NCBI RefSeq assembly: GCF_963668665.1
Contig: NZ_OY764902.1
Span: 1,491,501 to 1,555,500 of the forward strand
DNA: 64,000 bases
Direction of reading: 5' to 3'
Source of the DNA: an uncultured Anaeromusa sp.
GTDB taxonomy: Bacteria; Bacillota; Negativicutes; Anaeromusales; Anaeromusaceae
Part shown: positions 1-7,049 of the stretch, one piece after another
Layout: the number at the start of each line of letters is the position of its first letter
How positions within the stretch are numbered: position 1 is the first letter of the stretch
Notes under the pieces: generated by a model
Databases searched by the model: none
What the model was told of the DNA's origin: nothing
Seen by the model: only the letters and a program-made list of their open reading frames with translations
Translations under genes and position numbers: made by a program

Positions 1-1
1 G

Positions 2-124
2 CAAGAAAAATTGAAAAGAGAAGGATGGCGTGTAATCGTCATATGGGAGTGCGAATTGCGCAGGGATCTTGACGCTATGGTTGAGCGAGTAGAAGAAGAG
101 CTAAAGAAGCAAGGGGAAAGGTAG
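2..124 (+). CDS. vsr: Very short patch repair endonuclease (Vsr), C-terminal end only
   Basis: Only the last 40 codons are in the window; the gene enters from the left edge. The visible peptide carries the family's closing block, a GWRVIVIWECEL stretch (about residues 8-19 of the visible part), followed by a charged helix ending in KKQGER and a TAG stop. In Vsr proteins this WECEL strand closes the nuclease core that nicks T:G mismatches arising from deaminated 5-methylcytosine. Such genes normally sit beside a DNA cytosine methyltransferase, which would be expected to the left of the window. The call rests on this one motif, but the motif is distinctive. Confidence 0.75.
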   Translation, partial: QEKLKREGWRVIVIWECELRRDLDAMVERVEEELKKQGER

Positions 125-343
125 GATGTTGAGAGTGCGCTATTAAATGAGCACAATCCAATGAAGAAAAAGGAGATGCAGATAGTGTTGAAGGAGAAAG
201 ATGCAGGTTGGCAGAAGATATTCGTAGTAAAACAGATGAAGGATAGAGCGCTATATGGTCGATACAGGACAACGTGTTTAGGAAATCTATCCATAAAGGT
301 GAATTTGGATAACTCGGATAAAAAAGGAAGTAAGGAGAAATAC

Positions 344-427
344 ATGGCAGGACAAGTGATTCGGATGTTTTTAACGGATGGAAAGCCAAATGGGGTAGCC
401 GAGCGGCGAGGAAGAATGATACCTTAA
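344..427 (+). pseudogene. Short remnant resembling the start of a GIY-YIG nuclease family protein
   Basis: A good ribosome binding site (aaggagaaatac) precedes an ATG that opens a 27-codon frame reading MAGQVIRMFLTDGKPNGV, then a basic tail and stop. The IRMFLxDGxPxGV pattern is how many GIY-YIG nuclease family proteins linked to restriction loci begin; the rest of such a protein is missing here. The frame continues upstream to 161 without a better start. I read it as a truncated or frameshifted remnant next to the vsr gene. It could equally be a meaningless short frame. Confidence 0.3.
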
Positions 428-489
428 TACAAGAGTGGTGGTTTTTCATAAGGATATTCTGGAGATCGGTTGTGAAAAAAGGAGATACA

Positions 490-873
490 ATGAACGAGTC
501 ACATGATGAGCGCTACGGAAATTATGCGCAGGAATACTCGCAGCCACGCTTTTTTGAGAAGCTGTGCGATCAGGCGAAGGTGATCGGCGCTTCATTGATT
601 TACAAGGCGCTGCAGCTTTTCTATGTCGCCCAGAAGCCGGAAGTGCCGCTGAAGGTGAAAGCGACGATTTATGGAGCGTTGGGATATTTTATTCTGCCTT
701 TTGACGTGATTCCGGATATGATTTTTGGCGTAGGGTATGGGGACGATGCGACAGCCTTGTTGGTAGCGCTGGGAATTGCGCATATGTATATTGACGAAGA
801 CGTCCGCGAGCAGGCGAAACAGAAATTGGCGGACCTTTTTGGGGAAGAAGCGTTGAATGGGTTGGACACCTAA
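490..873 (+). CDS. YkvA/DUF1232 family small membrane-associated protein
   Basis: 127-aa protein. The ATG at 490 is preferred over the GTG at 472 because an AAAAAAGGAG box lies 8 nt before it. The central part (about residues 55-95) has the DUF1232 hallmark: a hydrophobic hairpin containing YFILPFDVIPDMIFGVGYGDDA, in which the PFDxIPD and GxxDD elements are the conserved core. The N-terminal part is polar and probably helical. The family is widespread in Firmicutes and of unknown biochemical function. The gene stands alone, with no overlapping neighbours. Confidence 0.8.
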   Translation: MNESHDERYGNYAQEYSQPRFFEKLCDQAKVIGASLIYKALQLFYVAQKPEVPLKVKATIYGALGYFILPFDVIPDMIFGVGYGDDATALLVALGIAHMYIDEDVREQAKQKLADLFGEEALNGLDT

Positions 874-929
874 AAAAGGAGCAGAAAATTTACAAGCGCA
901 AGCAATAAAAATTACTTGTTGACAATATG

Positions 930-981
930 CCGCCTCTTTCGTAAGCTATAGATATAGTTTGCGAAAAAGGCGGTTTTTTTT
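930..981 (+). terminator. Intrinsic terminator directly abutting the next start codon
   Basis: Arms 930-941 (CCGCCTCTTTCG) and 962-973 (CGAAAAAGGCGG) pair with one C-A mismatch, followed by eight T residues (974-981). The ATG of the rhodanese gene begins at 982, immediately after the U-tract. The only SD-like bases (AAGGCGG) lie in the 3' arm of the stem, so terminator folding would also hide the ribosome binding site. Confidence 0.75.
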
Positions 982-1392
982 ATGGATACGAAACTTGTGC
1001 TTGTTATTTCGGCCCTGGTGCTGCTGGCAGTAGTGGCGTTGGGCTGTAAAACGCAAGCTAACACGGAGGGGGCGCTTCCCGCAGGATATCATAAAATAAC
1101 GGCGGCGGAAGCAAAGCAAAAAATGGCTGCAAATCCGCAGGCGGTTGTGTTGGACGTAAGGACTGCGGAAGAATTCCGTGAAAAGCACATTCCCAAGGCG
1201 GTATTGCTGCCATTGGCGGAAGTGAAGGAGAAGGCGGCTGTGGTGCTGCCTGACAAAAATGCCGAAATTCTTGTGTACTGCCGCAGCGGTAATCGCAGCC
1301 GTCAGGCAGGAGTACTGCTGGCCGAGATGGGATACGCCTTGGTGTACGATTTTGGAGGTATTCAAGACTGGCCTTATGAAATGGTTCAGTAG
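982..1392 (+). CDS. Rhodanese-domain lipoprotein
   Basis: 136-aa exported protein. Residues 1-22 form a signal peptide with a lipobox-like VVALGC, so the mature protein probably starts at Cys22 as a lipoprotein. Residues about 37-134 are one rhodanese domain: VVLDVRTAEEFREKHIPKA (the CH2A-like region) and the active-site loop CRSGNRS, whose Cys would carry the persulfide, followed by the usual closing FGGIQDW motif. The likely role is sulfur transfer or sulfide handling outside the membrane. The start codon sits right behind the T-tract of an intrinsic terminator. A CC/Se-motif protein gene follows 14 bp downstream, suggesting a small sulfur/selenium-related unit. Confidence 0.85.
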   Translation: MDTKLVLVISALVLLAVVALGCKTQANTEGALPAGYHKITAAEAKQKMAANPQAVVLDVRTAEEFREKHIPKAVLLPLAEVKEKAAVVLPDKNAEILVYCRSGNRSRQAGVLLAEMGYALVYDFGGIQDWPYEMVQ

Positions 1393-1406
1393 AAGGAGGT
1401 GCGACT

Positions 1407-1684
1407 ATGCTTGCGATTACGCCCGAAGCGGCTGCCTATGTTAAAGAAAAGAAAAAGCCGATTCATTTAGAACTGCCGCCGGAAATAGGCTGCTGCATTC
1501 ATTTGCGGGAAAAGCCCAGCGTTCGCTTGGGACCGCCCCATGACCCGCACAATTATGAAAAATTGTACTTCAAGGGGTAGAGGCGTTTGTACCCAAGGAG
1601 CTGGTATCTCTTCCCTTAACGATTACGGTCAATCAATTCTTGGGCTTTCGTAGTCTGGGAATTACAGGGTGGAAGCTTGTGTGA
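1407..1684 (+). pseudogene. CC/Se-motif family protein, interrupted by a -1 frameshift
   Basis: A GGAGGTGCGACT ribosome site precedes ATG 1407. The first frame reads MLAITPEAAAYVKEKKKP and then the GCCIHL motif, in which selenoprotein members of the family have U for one Cys. It continues to KLYFKG and hits TAG at 1578-1580. Shifting by one base at the GGGG run restores family-like sequence (VEAFVPKELVSLPLTITVN, then FLGFRSL) ending with TGA at 1684. The combined product would be about 92 aa, the family's normal size. One missing G in the run (GGGG instead of GGGGG) explains everything, so either a real slip or a sequencing error. This is a HesB/IscA-like small fold by family resemblance; function unknown. 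Confidence 0.7.
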
Positions 1685-1736
1685 TTGAAAAATAAGAAAG
1701 CGTATGGCTTGGGTTAGCGGAACAGTAAGGCTAGCC

Positions 1737-1799
1737 GTTAATGCAAAAGGACCTGTACTGAAACAGCGGTTGTTTCAACACAGGTTCTTTTGCATTAAC
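1737..1799. repeat. Long near-perfect intergenic hairpin
   Basis: A 20-base arm starting GTTAATGCAAAAGG (1737) pairs with the arm ending TTTTGCATTAAC (1799) with one G-T wobble. A further inner pairing of TGAAACA with TGTTTCA leaves a tiny loop. No T-run follows on the plus strand, so it is not a textbook terminator. It could be a small palindromic repeat or a bidirectional transcription barrier. The rest of 1685-1911 holds nothing else recognisable. Confidence 0.6.
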
Positions 1800-1911
1800 G
1801 AGTAAAGGCTATAGAAGGACCATTTTTTGAAAGTGGGAAGGCAGGTTTGGCTAAGCTGAAGACTAAAACGCTGTTAAGAATAGCGGCAATCACTTGAAGG
1901 AGGCAACAAGG

Positions 1912-2433
1912 ATGACAAAGGTGTTGGCAGGGCGCATTCTTTTAGCGATCTGCATCGGTATAAGCGGGCTGGATTATTTTGGGCAAACGGGAGCTACTCC
2001 GTTACTGGGAACTTGGTTTAGTAAAGCCGGCAAAGAAGCAGGAAATCTGGCTATGTACGGAGGGATTGCTGCGGGCTGCTTGTATGTGAGTCGAGAGCTT
2101 TTTTCTTGGCTTAAGAAGCGCAAGGAACCGGTAGCGTCTATCGGGGCTGGTTATTTGCAAAAAATATGGGAGCAGTTGCGTCAGTGGCATGTGTTTTTGG
2201 GATATGCTGCAGTATCCTTGGCGTTTTTACATGGCTATGTGATGCTGATGTATCGTTCGCGCAAGATCTACGCTGTTTATAGCGGAGAAGTTGCTGCTGT
2301 TGCGGCACTGCTGCTTTTTATCGGCGGCAATTGGCTCTATAAGAATCGAAGGATGCTTGCTCTGCGCAAGTGGCATAAAGCCTCTGCGTTGCTTGTGACT
2401 GTGGCCCTTGTCGCGCATAAAATGCTTAAATAA
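1912..2433 (+). CDS. Four-helix membrane protein with two histidine pairs (cytochrome b / ferric reductase-like)
   Basis: 173-aa integral membrane protein. ATG 1912 follows an AAGGAGG box; an in-frame TTG at 1894 would put the box inside the gene. I see about four hydrophobic segments (roughly residues 6-22, 40-60, 85-112, 118-135) plus a C-terminal one. His residues occur in a WHVFLGY...FLHGYV helix and in a KWHKASALL...VAHK helix, the spacing expected for two bis-His b-type haems as in DUF4405 or ferric-reductase-like transmembrane proteins. Haem binding is inferred from this pattern only. No redox partner gene is adjacent. Confidence 0.6.
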   Translation: MTKVLAGRILLAICIGISGLDYFGQTGATPLLGTWFSKAGKEAGNLAMYGGIAAGCLYVSRELFSWLKKRKEPVASIGAGYLQKIWEQLRQWHVFLGYAAVSLAFLHGYVMLMYRSRKIYAVYSGEVAAVAALLLFIGGNWLYKNRRMLALRKWHKASALLVTVALVAHKMLK

Positions 2434-2542
2434 ATGGGAGATTCCTAAGATTGACAGATAAATTTTAAAGGAATATGCTAAGTCTATACCAGATGAAAGG
2501 GAGAATGACTTATCGTAAAAACGCAATCTGTAGTTTGCGCTT

Positions 2543-2589
2543 AGCAAAGGCTAGTGCATGAGACTGCAAACGTTGTGCTAGCCTTTGCT
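2543..2589. terminator. Perfect 12-bp hairpin between genes
   Basis: AGCAAAGGCTAG (2543-2554) pairs exactly with CTAGCCTTTGCT (2578-2589). There is no following T-tract on the plus strand. It probably separates the membrane protein gene from the HTH gene, but terminator function is uncertain. Confidence 0.45.
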
Positions 2590-2618
2590 CAATCCTAACT
2601 GAATTAGGAGGGAGCGGC

Positions 2619-2891
2619 ATGGGCTACAAGGCGGCTGCGCAGGTATTGCCGGAGGATTTGCTGCTGGCTGTGCAAGAATATATTGACGGCGAGTATCTTT
2701 ATATTCCGCGTAAAGAAGGATCGCGGCGAAGCTGGGGGGATAAAACGGAAAACCGCCAGCAGACAAAGGCGCGAAACTGGGAAATACGACGGAAGCGTCA
2801 AGAGGGCTTTTCCCCTCGTCAACTTGCGGAAGCATACTATTTATCACCAAAGACGGTATATAAAATCTTGGCTTCAAGGGAAGCGGAATAA
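2619..2891 (+). CDS. CD3324-like small helix-turn-helix protein
   Basis: 90-aa protein with a clean start behind an AGGAGGGAGCGGC site. The N-terminal half has the family pattern LPEDLLLAVQEYIDGEYLYIPRK; the C-terminal half holds a predicted HTH (about residues 62-86: SPRQLAEAYYLSPKTVYKILA). This is the architecture of the small clostridial CD3324-type proteins, thought to be DNA-binding regulators related to the Mor/HTH fold. Target unknown. Its own terminator has been split by the downstream insertion sequence. Confidence 0.75.
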   Translation: MGYKAAAQVLPEDLLLAVQEYIDGEYLYIPRKEGSRRSWGDKTENRQQTKARNWEIRRKRQEGFSPRQLAEAYYLSPKTVYKILASREAE

Positions 2892-2895
2892 GCAA

Positions 2896-2909
2896 AGAGT
2901 CGTAAGGAA
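2896..2909 (+). terminator. Left arm of a terminator split by the IS element
   Basis: AGAGTCGTAAGGAA (2896-2909) is complementary, with one wobble, to TTCCTTGCGACTCT at 4645-4658, which is followed by CC and six T residues (4661-4666). Without the 1.7-kb element between them this would be an ordinary intrinsic terminator with a loop of about 17 nt for the upstream HTH gene. Confidence 0.75.
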
Positions 2910-2996
2910 GCGCTTCTGGTGTGCTCCCCGTCAATAGGACAATTAAAAACATAAAGATTTTCTTTACAGCTCATCCAGTTGGATGGGCTGTTTTCC

Positions 2997-3932
2997 CTAT
3001 GCAGCCTTGTAATGTTCGTGGTATTCACAAGGTGTCATAACACCCAGTTTTCGTTGTAACCGGTCAAAGTTGTAGTAGTGAATATAGCTACGGATTGCAT
3101 GTATCAATTCGGTTCTGCTGGTGAATTTCCGGCCATAGTACATCTCGCGCTTTAGTATTCCCCAGAAGCCCTCCATGGGCCCATTGTCAATGCAGTGGGC
3201 TACGCGAGACATGCTTTGAGTCATTTCCTGTTTGACGAGTCTATTGCGAAAGCCGAGGCTCGTATACTGAAATCCGCGATCGCTGTGAAACAGTGGATGT
3301 GCGGTTGGTTCCGCTTTTATTGCTGTATCGAACGTATCAAACACCAGCCGGTTATCATTATGGTCGCGCACTACAAACGACACAATTCTGCGATCATAGA
3401 GATCCAATATGGCACTCAGATAAAGCTTGCGCATGACTGGACCTTCAAAATATTTAAACTCACTTACATCAGTCAACCATTTTTCATTAGGACAATCTGC
3501 ATGGAACTTGCGGTTCAGAATATTGTCTGCTATATAAGCCGGATTCGATGCACGACGAGTGCAACAGTTATGCGGGTTCTTTATTGTAGACTGGATATGG
3601 AGTTTCCGAGTAATCCGCAGGATGCGTTTGTCGTTTACTTGTTCCTTGTATTTGCGACTTAGATCGTCTCGAATCCGGCGGTACCCTTTATCCGGATGCT
3701 GCGCATGGATTTCTATCACTTCTTTGGCTAGCCGTTCGTTTTCTTGTTCACGCAAGCTTTTACCATCATTGCGCCAATGGTAGTAGGCCGACCGGCTGAC
3801 ATGCAGGATTTTACACAATATCTCAACTGGGTAATGCTTTTGATTATCTTCAGCTAAAGCTTTTACCGCTTCGTATTCTCGTTCTTGCCGCGTAAAGCCA
3901 AGACATCCCTTCTTTCCAGTTCCTGCAGTTTT
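2997..3932 (-). CDS. IS3-family transposase OrfB (integrase core), made as an OrfA-OrfB fusion
   Basis: The body of the frame (273 aa from the internal ATG at 3818) carries an HTH_21 segment (GYRRIRDDL) and the rve/DDE core: D in WLTDVSEF, D in FHSDRGFQYTS, and E in GPMEGFWGILKRE. The frame runs further upstream (GFTRQEREYEAVKALAEDN) to the A7 slippery run at 3929-3935. The natural product is therefore most likely an OrfAB fusion formed by -1 frameshifting rather than a separately started protein. All catalytic residues are present, so the element may be active. Confidence 0.85.
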   Translation of the reverse strand, partial: KTAGTGKKGCLGFTRQEREYEAVKALAEDNQKHYPVEILCKILHVSRSAYYHWRNDGKSLREQENERLAKEVIEIHAQHPDKGYRRIRDDLSRKYKEQVNDKRILRITRKLHIQSTIKNPHNCCTRRASNPAYIADNILNRKFHADCPNEKWLTDVSEFKYFEGPVMRKLYLSAILDLYDRRIVSFVVRDHNDNRLVFDTFDTAIKAEPTAHPLFHSDRGFQYTSLGFRNRLVKQEMTQSMSRVAHCIDNGPMEGFWGILKREMYYGRKFTSRTELIHAIRSYIHYYNFDRLQRKLGVMTPCEYHEHYKAA

Positions 3933-4582
3933 TTTAGCACATCAACCTCCATCTGCAGCCTCCAGTTCTTGTGTTTCAACTGGGCAACTTCAGCCTCTAG
4001 TTCTTCTTGCGGGGTACGGCCAGGCAAGGTTCCAACCCGATGCCCACGCCGATCTTCCAGACCCACTTTTCCCATTTCTAGATATTTTTTTGTCCATTGG
4101 TATACCTGTTGGTATGATACCTGGTATTTTAGGGCTGTTTCGCCATAATTCATATCATGAGCAAGACAGTATTCAACGATTTCTACACGATTAGTCTGCG
4201 TCGTTTTTCTAGCTTTCGACATGATTCGACTTCCTCCTGACCGGAGCTTGAACTCCTCATGTCCATTATACTGCTTTAGCCAGCGACTCAATTGGCAATC
4301 TGAGTGAATCTGATATTTCTTGCAAATATCTAATAGAGAATCGTTGCCTTGCAGATAATCAGTCACAGCTGCCAGCTTCAGTTTAGGCGGATATACTCGA
4401 TTGTGTTTCTGTGGTTCTAAGCCGGATTTACCTTCTGACTGGTACTGAAAAATCCATCTTCTTACTATTTTCCCGTCAACTTCTAGGGCTTTTGCTATGT
4501 CAGCTATGCTTATGCTTTCTGCCAAATACTTCTTGCAAGCCTCTACCTTCAAAGTGGTCGATACCTTTTCTTTTTGTGGCAT
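3863..4582 (-). CDS. IS3-family transposase OrfA
   Basis: 239 aa from the ATG at 4582, which follows a GGGGGTAATTTT site; the longer frame to 4606 lacks such a site. It contains two successive helix-turn-helix domains (about residues 10-60, including SIADIAKALEVDGKIVRRWI, and 125-175, including NYGETALKYQVSYQQVYQW). A C-terminal leucine-zipper-like coiled coil (EAEVAQLKHKNWRLQMEVDVL) ends in the slippery A7 run. OrfA provides DNA end recognition and multimerisation in this family. Confidence 0.85.
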   Translation of the reverse strand: MPQKEKVSTTLKVEACKKYLAESISIADIAKALEVDGKIVRRWIFQYQSEGKSGLEPQKHNRVYPPKLKLAAVTDYLQGNDSLLDICKKYQIHSDCQLSRWLKQYNGHEEFKLRSGGSRIMSKARKTTQTNRVEIVEYCLAHDMNYGETALKYQVSYQQVYQWTKKYLEMGKVGLEDRRGHRVGTLPGRTPQEELEAEVAQLKHKNWRLQMEVDVLKKLQELERRDVLALRGKNENTKR

Positions 4583-4737
4583 AAAATTACCCCCTAGATA
4601 GGACAATGTATTTTTTCATTGTCCTATCTAGGGGGAGCATATCATTCCTTGCGACTCTCCTTTTTTGTTCTGAAACAAGAGAGAGAACCAATGCGTCCCG
4701 AAGATGTGCTATACTGCGCCTAAAAGGGGGGCGCACG

Positions 4738-5811
4738 ATGAACGTTTTTTCTATGGAGCAATTGGGCTTGACCGAGGCGCAGCGAGAGGCCGCGGGTGAG
4801 TTGACGCAGCTTGGCCGCGTGGCGGCGCAATATCGAGATGGCTATACGGTGTTAACCGCGACGGGAGAGCGGTCGGCGGTTGTTGCCGGGCGGTTGCGGC
4901 ATGAGTCGACAAGGCCGGCTGATTTTCCGGCGGTTGGCGATTTTGTGGCGCTAGAATATGATGCTGAGGGAGCGGCTTTGTTATGGCGCGTGTTGCCCCG
5001 CCATAGCCTATTGGTTCGCCAAGCGGCGGGAACGGCGGGACAGGAGCAGCTCATTGCGGCCAATGTCGATACGGTGTTTATTTGCATGGCCTTGAACAGT
5101 GATTACAATCTCCGGCGGCTGGAACGGTATTTGAGCTTGGTCTGGAGCAGCGGCGCTACGCCGGTGGTGATTCTTACTAAAGCCGACGTTTGCGAGGATG
5201 TGGAAGGGAAGATGGCGGAGGCCTCTTTCTGCGCTTGCGGCGCGAAGGTGCTATGTGTTTCTGCGCTGGGGGGAGACGGCGTTGAAGCCGTGTATGCATA
5301 TCTGGGGGCGGGAAAGACCGCGGCGTTTATCGGTTCATCCGGCGTGGGGAAATCTACCTTGATTAACCGACTGCTAAAAAAAGAGGCGTTGGCCACGGCA
5401 GGGCTTCGCAAAGACGAAAAAGGAAGACATACGACTACGCGGCGTGAAATGCTTTTGCTTCCAGGGGGAGGCATTGTGATCGACACGCCGGGCATGCGGG
5501 AACTGGCGTTGGAGAGCGGGGACTTGTCCGCGGCGTTTGCGGATATTGAAGCATTGGCCGGGGCGTGCCGTTTTGCAGACTGCAGGCATGACAAAGAGCC
5601 GGGTTGCGCCGTACGGCAGGCGGCGGACGAGGGGTTGCTGCCGGAGGAACGCTTGAAGTCCTGGCGCAAATTGCGCCAGGAGCTTCTCTATGCGGAGCTG
5701 GATTCGCGCCGTCTTGAAGAAGCGAAAATGGCCGTAATGTTTGCCGACGTTGGGGGCCGAAAAAATGCGCGCCGCATGATGCAAGAAGCGAGCAAAAGGC
5801 GAAGGTTCTAG
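4738..5811 (+). CDS. rsgA: Ribosome small subunit-dependent GTPase A
   Basis: 357-aa circularly permuted GTPase that aids 30S maturation. The ATG at 4738 has an AAAGGGGGGCGC ribosome site; the frame open to 4606 is a read-through of the IS end. Visible order: N-terminal OB-fold (to about residue 80), G4 motif TKAD, then G1 GSSGVGKSTLINRL, a G2/switch region with HTTTRRE, and G3 DTPGMREL. The C-terminal zinc motif C-RFAD-C-RH-x-x-EPG-C follows. This permuted G4-G1-G3 order identifies the family. Single gene, TAG stop, followed 41 bp later by the hydrolase gene. Confidence 0.97.
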   Translation: MNVFSMEQLGLTEAQREAAGELTQLGRVAAQYRDGYTVLTATGERSAVVAGRLRHESTRPADFPAVGDFVALEYDAEGAALLWRVLPRHSLLVRQAAGTAGQEQLIAANVDTVFICMALNSDYNLRRLERYLSLVWSSGATPVVILTKADVCEDVEGKMAEASFCACGAKVLCVSALGGDGVEAVYAYLGAGKTAAFIGSSGVGKSTLINRLLKKEALATAGLRKDEKGRHTTTRREMLLLPGGGIVIDTPGMRELALESGDLSAAFADIEALAGACRFADCRHDKEPGCAVRQAADEGLLPEERLKSWRKLRQELLYAELDSRRLEEAKMAVMFADVGGRKNARRMMQEASKRRRF

Positions 5812-5852
5812 AGTGGATCAAGATGATTGAAAATAATGAAAGAAGAGGGACT

Positions 5853-6557
5853 ATGATTACGCAAGAGTTTACCATTGAGAAAATGCCGGCCCTATTGTGG
5901 GGCGAGAAAAGCGATAAGCTTATTGTCGCGGTGCATGGAAATCAGTCGCATAAAAAAGATGCGCCGCTTGCCTTGTTGGCCCAAGAGGCGGCGCCTTTAG
6001 GCTATCAGGTGCTGAGCTTTGATTTGCCGCAGCATGGAGACCGGCAGGCGGAAGAAACCTTGTGCAAAGTCCAGCAGTGCGTCTATGAACTGGGACAGGT
6101 TATGGAGTTTGCAACGAAACAAGCCAAGGAGATTAGTTTGTTCGCTTGCAGTATGGGGGCGTATTTCAGCCTACTGGCGTATGAAGCCGTTCCGCTGCGG
6201 CAGAGCTTGTTTTTGTCGCCGCTGGTCGATATGAAGCGGATTATCGAGTCCATGATGTCATGGTTTGACGTCAGCAAGGAGCGCTTGCAAAGGGAAAAGG
6301 AGATTTCCACGCCCATAGGGCAGACGTTATATTGGGATTACTATTGCTATGTTCAAGAGCATCCTATTTCGAATTGGCCGAGTCCCACGGCGATTCTTTA
6401 CGGCGCAAAGGATACTCTTTGCGAACGAGACGAGGTGGCTTCTTTTGCAAAACGCTTTGGGTGCGAGCTAACGGTTATGGCGGAGGGAGAGCATTATTTC
6501 CATACAGCCGCGCAGTTAGACTATTATAAAGAATGGCTGAAGCAGCGACTTTCATAG
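5853..6557 (+). CDS. Alpha/beta hydrolase
   Basis: 234-aa soluble protein with an alpha/beta-hydrolase layout: an HGN oxyanion-like strand (IVAVHGNQSHKKD), a nucleophile elbow ACSMG with Ser as the candidate nucleophile, a late Asp in LYGAKDTL and a terminal His in AEGEHYFH. Together these are consistent with a Ser-Asp-His triad. The start at 5853 is chosen because homologous proteins begin near MITxEFTIxxxPALLWG and a GAGGGA box lies just upstream; an ATG at 5823 in the same frame is the alternative. Substrate unknown. A strong bidirectional terminator follows. Confidence 0.8.
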   Translation: MITQEFTIEKMPALLWGEKSDKLIVAVHGNQSHKKDAPLALLAQEAAPLGYQVLSFDLPQHGDRQAEETLCKVQQCVYELGQVMEFATKQAKEISLFACSMGAYFSLLAYEAVPLRQSLFLSPLVDMKRIIESMMSWFDVSKERLQREKEISTPIGQTLYWDYYCYVQEHPISNWPSPTAILYGAKDTLCERDEVASFAKRFGCELTVMAEGEHYFHTAAQLDYYKEWLKQRLS

Positions 6558-6590
6558 GCGTAATTGTGCAGAAAATAGGAAACGGACCAA

Positions 6591-6627
6591 AAAGCAAACA
6601 GCCTCCACAACGGAGGCTGTTTGCTTT
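6591..6627. terminator. Bidirectional intrinsic terminator
   Basis: Perfect 16-bp stem: AAAGCAAACAGCCTCC (6591-6606) with GGAGGCTGTTTGCTTT (6612-6627), loop of 5 nt. It lies between the convergent hydrolase and glnK genes and can serve both. Confidence 0.85.
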
Positions 6628-6665
6628 GGGAGAAAAGGGTATTCAAGTATAGACTGAAGCCGCAA

Positions 6666-7025
6666 CTAGTGCGGATCCATTATTGCAATGTCGCCTTCTT
6701 CGCCGGTGCGTATGCGCACAGCATTCGTTAAGGGATAAACAAAGATTTTTCCATCTCCTAGCTTGCCGGTGCGGCAAACTTTTTTAGCGGTTTCTACCAC
6801 TCGTTCTACTGGTATTTCACAAACTACAATTTCAAATTTAACCTTTGGCACCAGATTGACGGAGTATTCTTGGCCGCGGTAAATTTCGCTATGGCCTTTG
6901 CTCAGGCCGCAGCCATACACTTGTGTTACGGTCATACCCGCTACGTTAATTTCATTCATGGCATTTTTCAACTCGTCTAGTTTTTCAGGACGAGTGATAA
7001 TTTCTATTTTAGTAATCGGATGCAT
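6666..7025 (-). CDS. glnK: Nitrogen regulatory PII protein linked to AmtB
   Basis: 119-aa PII-family protein. It starts MHPITKIEIITRPEKLDELKNAM, as PII proteins do. The T-loop region contains the conserved YRGQEYSVNLVPK, with the Tyr of EYS at the usual uridylylation position. The C-terminal part has the GKLGDGKIFVYPL nucleotide-binding loop and IRTGEEGD. It lies 24 bp downstream of amtB on the same strand, the normal amtB-glnK pairing. It would block the ammonium channel when nitrogen is plentiful and report 2-oxoglutarate/ATP/ADP status. Confidence 0.95.
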   Translation of the reverse strand: MHPITKIEIITRPEKLDELKNAMNEINVAGMTVTQVYGCGLSKGHSEIYRGQEYSVNLVPKVKFEIVVCEIPVERVVETAKKVCRTGKLGDGKIFVYPLTNAVRIRTGEEGDIAIMDPH

Positions 7026-7049
7026 GGCAGAGCCTCCTTATTATATGAT

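Larger units (their letters stand above)
2922..4639 (-). mobile_element. IS3-family (IS150-like) insertion sequence, complete
   Basis: About 1.72 kb. The ends form imperfect terminal inverted repeats beginning 5'-TG: TGCTCCCC-N4-ATAGGACAAT-N-AAAAA at 2922 and its inverse ending at 4639. It contains two overlapping minus-strand frames: orfA with HTH domains and orfB with a DDE integrase core. A run of seven A residues (minus strand, 3929-3935) in the overlap suits the programmed -1 frameshift typical of the family. A second, inverted copy of the end sequence (4591-4609 against 4617-4635) forms a 19-bp hairpin over the orfA start region. I see no target-site duplication. The element sits inside the loop of a terminator. 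Confidence 0.85.

Noticed and set aside
1578..1580. TAG in the CC/Se gene as a second pyrrolysine codon
   Set aside because: The homologous continuation is in a different frame, so read-through would not restore the protein; a frameshift does.
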